Below are positions 1 through 6,090 of a stretch of DNA of 6,090 nt, piece after piece. A program made the translations under genes and the position numbers. Each line of letters starts with the position of its first letter. Position 1 is the stretch's first letter. The notes below the pieces were generated by a model. The model searched no databases. It was not told the origin of the DNA and saw only the letters and a list, made by a program, of their open reading frames with translations. Location of the stretch: the NCBI GenBank assembly GCA_003647825.1, contig QMNP01000109.1, positions 1 to 6,090 of the forward strand, in the 5' to 3' direction. This DNA is from Candidatus Cloacimonadota bacterium (GTDB lineage Bacteria > Cloacimonadota > Cloacimonadia > Cloacimonadales > TCS61).

Positions 1-162
1 AAAGATTGCGTGTGTCCCAGCTCATTTCCACAATGTGTGTGCGACAAAAAGTCAACATTAAAAATTATAACCCGCAAGCCCCTGGTTCCATCATCGCAAG
101 AGATAGAACAGAACAGCCGGGCTCGAAGTGCCAAAATGCGAATTGCCCAGAAGCGAAGTTAG
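1..162 (+). CDS. rsmH: RsmH (MraW), 16S rRNA m4C1402 methyltransferase, C-terminal end only
   Basis: This is the last 53 codons of an open frame that enters from the left edge and stops with TAG at 160-162. The translation has the signature tail of RsmH: a double Cys-x-Cys cluster (CVCPSSFPQCVC, residues 3-14 of the fragment), then LKIITRKPLVPS, an E-I-x-x-N-S-R-A-R-S-A-K-M-R segment and a short basic end. In known RsmH proteins this region follows the SAM-binding methyltransferase core; the enzyme N4-methylates C1402 of 16S rRNA in the ribosomal P site. The catalytic core lies outside the window. rsmH directly upstream of ftsL is the classic dcw order, which supports the call. A different frame over 6-194 is also open but encodes nothing recognisable. 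Identification is confident; only completeness is limited. Confidence 0.95.
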   Translation, partial: KDCVCPSSFPQCVCDKKSTLKIITRKPLVPSSQEIEQNSRARSAKMRIAQKRS

Positions 163-186
163 CTGAAATGTGCAAAGCAAGAAATT

Positions 187-191
187 GGAGG
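187..191 (+). promoter_or_regulatory. Shine-Dalgarno site of ftsL
   Basis: GGAGG lies four bases upstream of the ATG at 196, slightly close but a strong match to the 16S rRNA 3' end. It fixes the ftsL start: the frame is open back to the rsmH stop at 160-162, and no other ATG occurs in between. Confidence 0.8.
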
Positions 192-195
192 TAGC

Positions 196-525
196 ATGAA
201 CAGAAAGATCGGTTTTTTAGTTTTTATTATCAGTGTTAGTGTTTTTTTGCACTACTTCAATCAACATGCCATTTTAAAGGATGCGAGATTAACCAATGAG
301 CTTACTGAGACTTATAAATCTCAAAAGGACATTAATTTGAATCTGGTTACGGTAAATAGTAAATTGGGTTCAAGGGAAAGGATTCAGAAGCTAGCATTTG
401 AAAATCTGGGAATGTTCTATCCGCAAGATGCAACCAGTGTGCACAATATAGTAATGAACAACAGAGATGAGACATTCTGCCTGGTAGATTTTATAGTTCC
501 CAGTGCCGAGGCCTTAACAAAATAA
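196..525 (+). CDS. ftsL: FtsL-like septum formation protein
   Basis: This 109-residue protein has FtsL architecture. A short basic cytoplasmic N-terminus (M-N-R-K) is followed by one transmembrane segment at about residues 5-21 (GFLVFIISVSVFL). A polar, heptad-compatible helix covers about 25-57, and the segment LGSRERIQKLAFENLGMFYP at 57-76 matches the family pattern in which S-R-I-E-x-x-A-x-x-x-L-G-M follows the coiled coil. In known systems FtsL pairs with FtsB/DivIC and activates the FtsW-FtsI septal synthase. FtsL proteins diverge strongly, so the assignment rests on size, topology, the LGM motif and position between rsmH and ftsI. The tail after the LGM motif (residues 77-109) is longer than in minimal FtsL proteins, and I recognise nothing in it. 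The gene starts 33 nt after rsmH with a good ribosome site, so co-transcription with rsmH is likely. Confidence 0.82.
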   Translation: MNRKIGFLVFIISVSVFLHYFNQHAILKDARLTNELTETYKSQKDINLNLVTVNSKLGSRERIQKLAFENLGMFYPQDATSVHNIVMNNRDETFCLVDFIVPSAEALTK

Positions 526-553
526 GGCTCAATTAATTTTGAGCCTTTGTTTT
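524..553 (+). terminator. Terminator-like hairpin between ftsL and ftsI
   Basis: The left arm AAGGCTCAA (524-532) pairs perfectly with TTGAGCCTT (539-547) over nine base pairs, four of them G-C, across a six-base loop TTAATT. A T-rich run with one interruption (TTTGTTTT from 546) follows. The left arm begins inside the ftsL stop codon TAA (523-525). This is the form of an intrinsic terminator, although the stem is AT-rich at both ends and the T-tract is broken by a G, so partial termination is more likely than a full stop. The window shows no strong new promoter for ftsI downstream, so complete termination here would be hard to reconcile with the gene order. Confidence 0.6.
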
Positions 554-594
554 GTATTTCTATTCACAAAAAAATTCATAAGTAATTTTTTACT
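526..594 (+). other. ftsL-ftsI intergenic spacer
   Basis: This is the only non-coding gap longer than 35 nt in the window. Its first part is the hairpin; the rest (548-594) is almost pure A/T. There is no convincing Shine-Dalgarno sequence before the ftsI ATG. TTCACA at 563-568 resembles a -35 box, but the best -10-like hexamer, TACTAT (591-596), is 22 bases further on and overlaps the start codon. I therefore do not call a promoter. The spacer could still hold a weak start site that an AT-rich genome makes hard to see by eye. Confidence 0.5.
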
Positions 595-2766
595 ATGAAG
601 CCGCGTCTGACAATTTTCATCATTCTGAATATGCTGATTCTAATTGTCTGGATCGGTTACCTTTTCAGCATTCAAATTTTAGATGCGCACCATCTAAAAA
701 GCCGTATTGAAATCAGAAAAAATCCTTCCAAGAAAATCATAATTCCTTTTCGGGGTAATATTTACGATCGCAACAATAATCTGCTTGTAAGTTCGGTAAA
801 ATATTATCAGATTGATATTGATGTAAACGCCATTGAATTGTATTGTCGCAGAAACGATAGAAACAAAGATCAGATTCTGCAAGAAATATCCAGGATAATA
901 GCTGAGAACAGTAATCTCTCTGAAAAAGAAATTTATAGAAAATTAATAAAAGCAAATAGCAGCTCATTTATTTCGGAAAATATTTCTGAAGTAAATTTAT
1001 TTCGCATCAATGAGTATTTTACTGAAAACAATATCCCTGGCCTTATTTCTAATTTCAGTAAATCAAAAAGAACCTATCCTCAGGATAAACTGGCTTCAAC
1101 CTTTTTAGGTGTTGTAGAAGACAGCAAAGATCAGGATTCGGAAGAATCAATTTATAAAGTAACCGGGGTTTCAGGTTTAGAATCTACATACAACGATGAA
1201 CTTCGCGGAAAATATGGTTGGCAGGAAACAATTCACGATGCAAATAATCGCCGCATTCCTTTTTTATTTTTAAAAGAACGCCCTGCAATCAATGGAAATT
1301 CACTTGTGCTAACTATTGATAACCATTTTCAGGAAATCCTGGAAGAAAGCCTTACAAAAGGAATTACAGATTATAAAGCTAAAAATGCAATTGGCATAAT
1401 CATGCATCCGCAAACAGGGGAAATTGTGGCCATGGCCGGGATCAATGAAAAAGATAAATATAGATCTCGAAATGAACTTTTAGTAACATCCAACAAAGCA
1501 GTGTCTTTTATGTTTGAACCAGGCTCTACATTAAAGCCAATAACTGCCTTAATGGCTCTGGAAAAGAAGATATACACGCCATCCGATAAAATTGACTGTA
1601 GAGATTATCATTTGGAATATGGAAAAGAAAAACGTGTAATCAAAGACGATCATAAATACAAATTCTTAAGTTTTAAAGACATAATTGCTTATTCCAGTAA
1701 TGTAGGCATCAGCAAGATCGTCGAAAGAATCGGGAATAAGGAACTTTACGAGCGAATGATAGCTCTGGGTTTCGGGCATAAAACAGGTTCAAATTTATCC
1801 GGTGAGGCATCTGGAATTTTGCGAAAAGTAAAAGATTGGCAGGGATTTTCTCTGCATTCAATTTCTTTTGGACAAGAGATCTCTGTTACGGCAATTCAGC
1901 TGGCAAATGCATATTGCACTCTGGCTAACGGCGGCAAAGTTATGCAGCCATATATAGTTAAAGAAGTTGTAGATGAGAACGGGAATATAGTGGAAAAAAC
2001 CAGTCCCAAAATATTAAGACAGATCTCCGACGAAAGATCTCTGGATACTTTAAAAGTTTTTTTGAAGAGTGTAGTAGATTATGGTACTGCCACAGGTACA
2101 AGATTTGATTATTTAGATGTGGCAGGAAAAACAGGTACAGGAGAGAAAGCTGTATATGGTGAGCATGGTTATACCGAAGAAAAATACACTGCTGTCTTTG
2201 CCGGATTCTTTCCAGTAGAAAAGCCGGAATATGTAATGGTAATTGTTTACGACGAACCGGATTACAGTTCATATGCTTATTATGCTTCTATTTCTGCTGT
2301 CCCAACCTTTAAAAACATTATTACCAGAATATTGAATCTACCCGATAGTAAGATCATGACGACTATTAAAGAGCAGAAAAAGGAGTTTGTTTTTGCACCT
2401 GCGGTTTTGGGTCTATCTCGCGATGAAGCAGAAAAAATACTGATAAAAAAAGGAATTTCATACGAAATATTTGAAAAGAGTCCTGATGGCAAAGTGGTTA
2501 ATCAATTTCCAAAGCCAAACGCTGCTTACGACAAAAATGAAAACCTCATTGTAATACTTGACAACCAGGCTGTAACAGAAGATGTGGAAGTGTTTGATTA
2601 TGCTATGCCGGATCTAAAGGGAATGACCTTGAGAAAGGCATTGGCACTGGCAAACAAAAAAAATATTAAACTGATTGTGAAGGGAAGTGGAATAGTTTAC
2701 AAGCAATCTATTTCTCCTGGAACAAAAACTAAATTTGGTGAAAAATGTCAGATAAGAGCAAGATAA
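595..2766 (+). CDS. ftsI: FtsI/PBP2x-type class B penicillin-binding protein with two PASTA domains
   Basis: This 723-residue peptidoglycan D,D-transpeptidase would cross-link new septal wall in the periplasm, working with FtsW and FtsL. A basic start (M-K-P-R) precedes a single membrane anchor at about 5-26. The PBP dimerisation (pedestal) domain opens with FRGNIYDRNNNLL (52-64) and includes R-T-Y-P and GVSGLESTYNDELRG (191-205). The transpeptidase domain has all three active-site motifs: S311-T-L-K314 with the acylated serine, S367-S-N369, and K512-T-G-T515. There is no glycosyltransferase domain, hence class B. Two PASTA-like repeats close the protein at about 600-656 and 670-723; each has the P-x-x-x-G-x-x-x-x-x-A pattern. 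The start is forced by an in-frame TAA at 583-585, and ATG 595 is the first start after it. No clear ribosome site precedes it. The 3' end overlaps murE by 22 nt. A SpoVD or generic PBP2 role is possible, but context and PASTA tail favour division. Confidence 0.95.
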   Translation: MKPRLTIFIILNMLILIVWIGYLFSIQILDAHHLKSRIEIRKNPSKKIIIPFRGNIYDRNNNLLVSSVKYYQIDIDVNAIELYCRRNDRNKDQILQEISRIIAENSNLSEKEIYRKLIKANSSSFISENISEVNLFRINEYFTENNIPGLISNFSKSKRTYPQDKLASTFLGVVEDSKDQDSEESIYKVTGVSGLESTYNDELRGKYGWQETIHDANNRRIPFLFLKERPAINGNSLVLTIDNHFQEILEESLTKGITDYKAKNAIGIIMHPQTGEIVAMAGINEKDKYRSRNELLVTSNKAVSFMFEPGSTLKPITALMALEKKIYTPSDKIDCRDYHLEYGKEKRVIKDDHKYKFLSFKDIIAYSSNVGISKIVERIGNKELYERMIALGFGHKTGSNLSGEASGILRKVKDWQGFSLHSISFGQEISVTAIQLANAYCTLANGGKVMQPYIVKEVVDENGNIVEKTSPKILRQISDERSLDTLKVFLKSVVDYGTATGTRFDYLDVAGKTGTGEKAVYGEHGYTEEKYTAVFAGFFPVEKPEYVMVIVYDEPDYSSYAYYASISAVPTFKNIITRILNLPDSKIMTTIKEQKKEFVFAPAVLGLSRDEAEKILIKKGISYEIFEKSPDGKVVNQFPKPNAAYDKNENLIVILDNQAVTEDVEVFDYAMPDLKGMTLRKALALANKKNIKLIVKGSGIVYKQSISPGTKTKFGEKCQIRAR
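2737..2741 (+). promoter_or_regulatory. Ribosome binding site of murE/murF inside ftsI
   Basis: GGTGA, complementary to the TCACC stretch near the 16S rRNA 3' end, sits three bases before the ATG at 2745, within the last codons of ftsI. The spacing is short. Together with the 22-nt overlap it suggests that ribosomes translating ftsI help to start murE translation. Confidence 0.5.
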
Positions 2767-5558
2767 AATCGTCCCACAAAAACGATATAAGTAAGATAAG
2801 CTATTCTGATATTATAAATGTATTAACAGAAGCTCGTTTATTTATACGGGAAGTAAATGAAAACACAATTTCAACTTTCACTAAACTAGAAACCGATTCT
2901 CGCAAAATTAGCAGAAATGATGTTTTCGTTTGTATAAAAGGTTTTGAATATGACGGGCATTTATTTGCGCCAAAAGCTCTGGAAAACGGAGCTGATCTTT
3001 TTATTGTTCGGCATGTGCTTCCTTTTAATAAACCTCAAATCGTAGTAACAGATTCGCGAAAGGCAGCCGCTATACTGGCCAGGTTGTTTTTCGATGATCC
3101 TACTTCTAAATTCAAACTAATCGGGATCACAGGTACAAACGGCAAGACTACTGTTGCTAACATTACCGAGAAGATCCTGCTGATGAATAACATCTCTACA
3201 GGGCTTATTGGTACACTTGGTTACTATATCAACGGTCAGCATTTTGTAACAGATAGAACTACACCGGATATTATTGATCTTAATCGGATTTTCGCAAAAA
3301 TGGTTAAAGCTGGTGTTGATGTAGTGGTAATGGAAGTTTCATCTCACTCACTTGCTCTTGGCAGGGTTTACGGTTTACATTTTGCTATTGGTTTATTTAC
3401 CAATCTCACCCAGGATCATCTGGATTTCCATATCGACCTGGAACACTATGCAGAATCCAAATTTATTCTTTTTGAATATGTGCAGGAAAATAACGGAATC
3501 TCTATCATAAATATAGATGATTTTTATGGAAATAAGTTTTTCGATAATATCCATACAAAAAAGATCGGGATTTCTTACGAAAAGTCTGATTTTAAATTTA
3601 CAATTTTAAATCAAAGTATAAAAGGCAGTAATTTTAACCTGCAGGATACTCAATTCTCTACAAACTTAATAGGAAAATTCAATATCTTTAATGTAGCAGC
3701 AGCTATTGCTCTCATAAAAAATGTAGCTCCTCGTATCAGTGATGATCAGATCAAGGAAGCTCTTAATAATATTCAACCGGTAAAAGGTCGTTTACAAAGA
3801 GTTGAATGCTATAAGGATTTTGGCGTTTATGTAGATTATGCTCATACTCCAGATGCTTTAAGAAATGTTCTTGCCACTCTTAAAAGTCTTCCCCATCGAC
3901 GACTTCTGTGTGTATTTGGAGCTGGTGGAGCCAGAGATAAATCTAAACGACCAAAGATGCTGAATAATGTTCTATCTTATGCTGATTTCTGCATTATTAC
4001 CAATGATAATCCCCGCTCCGAGAAACCAGAAGCAATTATCAGGGATATAATAAATAATGTTGACCTCAACGAGAAATTCTGGATCATTCGAGATCGTAAA
4101 ACAGCTATTAAGACGATGATACAGGCAGCTCAACCGGGAGATCTTGTACTTCTTGCCGGTAAGGGACATGAAACATATCAGGAAATAAATGGTGTAAAAA
4201 CTTGTTTTGATGATATCGAAGTTGCTGCATCAGTTGATGCAACAGTAAATGATCCTGAAGATCTGACTTTCCCTATTGATCCTCTTATGCTTAAAATTCT
4301 ATATAATAATGATATCAATATTTCTGAAGAACATATTTTAAACCAAATTTCCACCGATTCTCGTAATATTGGAGATAATCAACTATTCTTTGCCTTGGCG
4401 GGAGATAATTTCGATGGTCATAATTACGTTACTGAAGTTCTAAAGAACAACTCATGCTGGGCAGTAGTAAATAAAGATTTTCCCCATGAACACCCTCATC
4501 TTATAAAAGTAGAAGATACACTTCGGGCTTACGGACAGCTTGCTGCAAAATACCGATTTAATTTTAGCGCTAAGATAATCGCGATAACAGGAAGCATAGG
4601 TAAAACAACTACAAAAGAATACCTTACAAACATATTAGCTCAAGCTGCCAATACACTAAGTACTTATGGCAATGAGAATAATCTTATCGGCCTTCCAAAA
4701 ACCATTTTTAAATTGAGAGCTGACCACGAATATGCTGTAGTGGAGCTGGGAACAAATCAATTTGGGGAAATCAAACTTCTTACGGAGATAGCTTCTCCCG
4801 ATATTGGTATTATCACAGCCATTGGACCTTCTCATCTGGAATTTTTGCTTAATGAAGAAAATGTATTTAAAGAAAAATCTGCTTTATTCAACGTAGAAGG
4901 TATGGTAAGATTCTTTCCAGCTGATGATCATAGATTCTCAGAATTTGATGGAATTACTTTCGGCAGCAATAAATCTGCTGTTTATCATATAGAGAGCATA
5001 AAAAATGTAAATGATTCTACTGAGTTCTTAATTAATGATCTTAAATTTTCCATTCCTACACCCTACCAGAAATTTACCTTAAATGCTCTGATCGCTATTG
5101 CGGTATGCAGAGAACTAGGAATTCCGGCATCAGAAATTCAAACTGGTTTACAAGTTCCTTTTTCTGTAGCTCATCGTATGGAAATAACTAGAAGTAAAAA
5201 TCGAGAATTATTATTAGATTGTTATAATGCAAATCCAGATTCCATGCAGGCTGCCATAGATTTTTGGGCTTCCCATAAAGTGGAAAAACCTCATGTTGCT
5301 ATTTTAGGAGATATGTTAGAACTCGGAGAGCAATCTTCAAGATATCACTTGCAGATCGCTGCACAATTATCAAAGAAGAATTATTATAAATTAATTGCAG
5401 TTGGTTCAAAATCTAAATTGTTTAATGCGGATCTTCATTTTGACAATATAGAATCCCTGTTAAAATCAGATGCTTTGCATGATCTTCCGGAAAATGCAGT
5501 AATCCTGATAAAAGCTTCTCACAGTATTCATTTAGAAAAAATTATAGAAAGGTTGTAA
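2745..5558 (+). CDS. murE-murF: MurE-MurF fusion: UDP-MurNAc-tripeptide synthetase joined to tripeptide:D-Ala-D-Ala ligase
   Basis: One 937-residue frame holds two complete cytoplasmic Mur ligases that catalyse consecutive ATP-dependent steps. MurE half (about 18-495): substrate-binding T-D-S-R-K, P-loop GTNGKTT with K134, T-T-P-D, E197-V-S-S-H, QDH225LDFH, the lysine expected to be carboxylated (K239), GKFN313IFN316, R349, D364, the meso-DAP motif D421-N-P-R424, and G-K473-G-H-E. Linker: acidic, about 496-512. MurF half (about 513-937): T-D-S-R, P-loop GSIGKTTTK with K620, TYGNENNLIGLP, E667-L-G, H697, H-R811-M-E, D825-C-Y-N-A-N-P and GDMLELGE (855-862). Length equals a typical MurE (about 490) plus a slightly short MurF. 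The product is UDP-MurNAc-pentapeptide, used by MraY encoded next. The MurF half shows unusual substitutions at F777 and at 924-926. ATG 2745 gives a lysine/serine-rich extension of about 17 residues before the usual MurE start; no better start is visible. MurE-MurF fusions are known, for example in Bordetella. Confidence 0.95.
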   Translation: MSDKSKIKSSHKNDISKISYSDIINVLTEARLFIREVNENTISTFTKLETDSRKISRNDVFVCIKGFEYDGHLFAPKALENGADLFIVRHVLPFNKPQIVVTDSRKAAAILARLFFDDPTSKFKLIGITGTNGKTTVANITEKILLMNNISTGLIGTLGYYINGQHFVTDRTTPDIIDLNRIFAKMVKAGVDVVVMEVSSHSLALGRVYGLHFAIGLFTNLTQDHLDFHIDLEHYAESKFILFEYVQENNGISIINIDDFYGNKFFDNIHTKKIGISYEKSDFKFTILNQSIKGSNFNLQDTQFSTNLIGKFNIFNVAAAIALIKNVAPRISDDQIKEALNNIQPVKGRLQRVECYKDFGVYVDYAHTPDALRNVLATLKSLPHRRLLCVFGAGGARDKSKRPKMLNNVLSYADFCIITNDNPRSEKPEAIIRDIINNVDLNEKFWIIRDRKTAIKTMIQAAQPGDLVLLAGKGHETYQEINGVKTCFDDIEVAASVDATVNDPEDLTFPIDPLMLKILYNNDINISEEHILNQISTDSRNIGDNQLFFALAGDNFDGHNYVTEVLKNNSCWAVVNKDFPHEHPHLIKVEDTLRAYGQLAAKYRFNFSAKIIAITGSIGKTTTKEYLTNILAQAANTLSTYGNENNLIGLPKTIFKLRADHEYAVVELGTNQFGEIKLLTEIASPDIGIITAIGPSHLEFLLNEENVFKEKSALFNVEGMVRFFPADDHRFSEFDGITFGSNKSAVYHIESIKNVNDSTEFLINDLKFSIPTPYQKFTLNALIAIAVCRELGIPASEIQTGLQVPFSVAHRMEITRSKNRELLLDCYNANPDSMQAAIDFWASHKVEKPHVAILGDMLELGEQSSRYHLQIAAQLSKKNYYKLIAVGSKSKLFNADLHFDNIESLLKSDALHDLPENAVILIKASHSIHLEKIIERL
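5548..5552 (+). promoter_or_regulatory. Shine-Dalgarno site of mraY
   Basis: AAAGG within the last codons of murF lies seven bases before the mraY ATG at 5560, a normal spacing. It supports this start and points to translation coupled to murE/murF. Confidence 0.65.
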
Positions 5559-5559
5559 T

Positions 5560-6090
5560 ATGTTTTATCATTTATTCAATCCCTTAGCTGAAACAGAAGT
5601 TTTCGGTTATATCATTTTCAATGTTTTTCAATATGTCACCTTCCGATCAATTGGAGCTTTCATTACAGCTATAATGTTCTCCATTTTTCTGGGTCCAAAA
5701 TTCATCAGATTACTTAGAAAACATCAGGCTGTAGAAAGAATTAATGAATATCTACCCATCCAGCATCAGGAAAAGAAAGGAACTCCAACCATGGGCGGAT
5801 TGATAATCGTATCCAGTTTATTACTTTCCGTACTTCTATGGAATAATCTGGTAAATAGTAATATCCTTATCATGATCATTACAACGATCTGGCTTGCCGG
5901 TGTTGGTTTTCTGGATGATTATCTGAAGAATTTCTTGAAAGTAAAAGAAGGCTTAATTGCCAGATATAAACTGCTTGCTCAAATTACTCTGGGTATTCTG
6001 GTAGCCAGTGCTCTTTATTTTGGCAGCGCAGACAAAGGAGCTATTGCTCATATAAGTTTACCATTCTTAAAAAATACTTTTTTATTTATG
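5560..6090 (+). CDS. mraY: MraY, phospho-N-acetylmuramoyl-pentapeptide transferase, N-terminal half
   Basis: The frame starts one base after the murE/murF stop and stays open to the right edge, giving 177 residues, about half of a usual MraY (around 360). MraY is an integral membrane enzyme that transfers phospho-MurNAc-pentapeptide from UDP to undecaprenyl phosphate, forming lipid I. Visible family signatures are the cytoplasmic loop motif H69-Q-E-K-K-G-T-P-T-M-G-G80 and the catalytic pair D119-D120 in GFLDDYLK, which correspond to the paired aspartates that bind Mg2+ in MraY. Hydrophobic membrane segments are seen at about 30-45, 81-98, 102-118 and 138-154. The third catalytic Asp and the histidine-rich loop would lie beyond the window. 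The substrate is the product of the gene just upstream. The start is supported by AAAGG seven bases upstream. The 'FLDDYLK' and 'GTPTMGG' combination separates it from WecA-type relatives. Confidence 0.96.
   Translation, partial: MFYHLFNPLAETEVFGYIIFNVFQYVTFRSIGAFITAIMFSIFLGPKFIRLLRKHQAVERINEYLPIQHQEKKGTPTMGGLIIVSSLLLSVLLWNNLVNSNILIMIITTIWLAGVGFLDDYLKNFLKVKEGLIARYKLLAQITLGILVASALYFGSADKGAIAHISLPFLKNTFLFM

Noticed and set aside
1..180. Higher GC (about 46% by count) in the first 180 bases than in the rest
   Set aside because: The RsmH tail is rich in Pro, Arg, Ala and Cys, whose codons raise GC. The gene order is the normal one, so there is no reason to infer transfer.
6..194. Open frame of 62 codons on the + strand at the left edge
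   Set aside because: It is out of frame with the RsmH C-terminus in the same DNA, which has clear family motifs and its own stop at 160-162. The 62-residue translation shows no recognisable motif.
563..596. Possible ftsI promoter (TTCACA with TACTAT)
   Set aside because: The spacing of 22 bases is too long for a standard promoter, and the -10-like box overlaps the start codon. A/T-rich DNA yields such matches by chance.
694..4169. Several minus-strand open frames of 62-104 codons
   Set aside because: All lie inside ftsI or murE/murF, have no ribosome sites I could see, and give translations typical of antisense to AT-rich genes.
4287..4289. Internal ATG (Met515) as a separate murF start
   Set aside because: It falls near the natural start of MurF, but there is no upstream stop codon and no G-rich site nearby; the nearest, TGAAG, is about 27 bases away. 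One fused protein is the simpler reading, though some internal initiation cannot be excluded.

Overview
This window is a 6.1 kb, gene-dense piece of a division and cell wall (dcw) cluster. All genes are on the + strand, in the order rsmH (3' end) - ftsL - ftsI - murE/murF fusion - mraY (5' part). No mobile element, CRISPR array, tRNA or rRNA is visible. I saw no wholly new system. The points of interest are variations on this conserved cluster: a one-polypeptide MurE-MurF ligase, a MurF half that has lost an otherwise near-invariant Asn, and a hairpin with a competing alternative pairing at the ftsL/ftsI junction.

Organism: the DNA is AT-rich, most strongly in the body of the window. The MurE half carries the DNPR motif of meso-diaminopimelate-adding enzymes. 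FtsI ends in two PASTA domains, and three of the four visible gene starts have Shine-Dalgarno-like sequences. This fits a low-GC bacterium with DAP-type peptidoglycan, possibly from the FCB group or a candidate phylum such as Cloacimonadota. The phylum is a low-confidence inference; no marker here settles it.

Layout: 1-162 encodes the C-terminal 53 residues of the 16S rRNA methyltransferase RsmH. After a 33-nt gap with a GGAGG site comes a small FtsL-like membrane protein (196-525). A terminator-like hairpin starts inside its stop codon (524-547). The only intergenic space of note (526-594) leads to ftsI (595-2766), a class B penicillin-binding protein with all three catalytic motifs and two C-terminal PASTA domains. 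The murE/murF fusion (2745-5558) overlaps ftsI by 22 nt, and mraY begins one base after the fusion's stop codon and runs off the window at 6090.

How the genes work together: the MurE half adds the third peptide residue to UDP-MurNAc-dipeptide and the MurF half adds D-Ala-D-Ala. The resulting UDP-MurNAc-pentapeptide is the substrate that MraY loads onto undecaprenyl phosphate at the membrane. FtsI cross-links the final product at the septum, with FtsL as a structural and regulatory partner of the septal synthase. The tight packing from ftsI to mraY suggests one transcript with coupled translation. The hairpin after ftsL is the only visible candidate for a control point inside the cluster.
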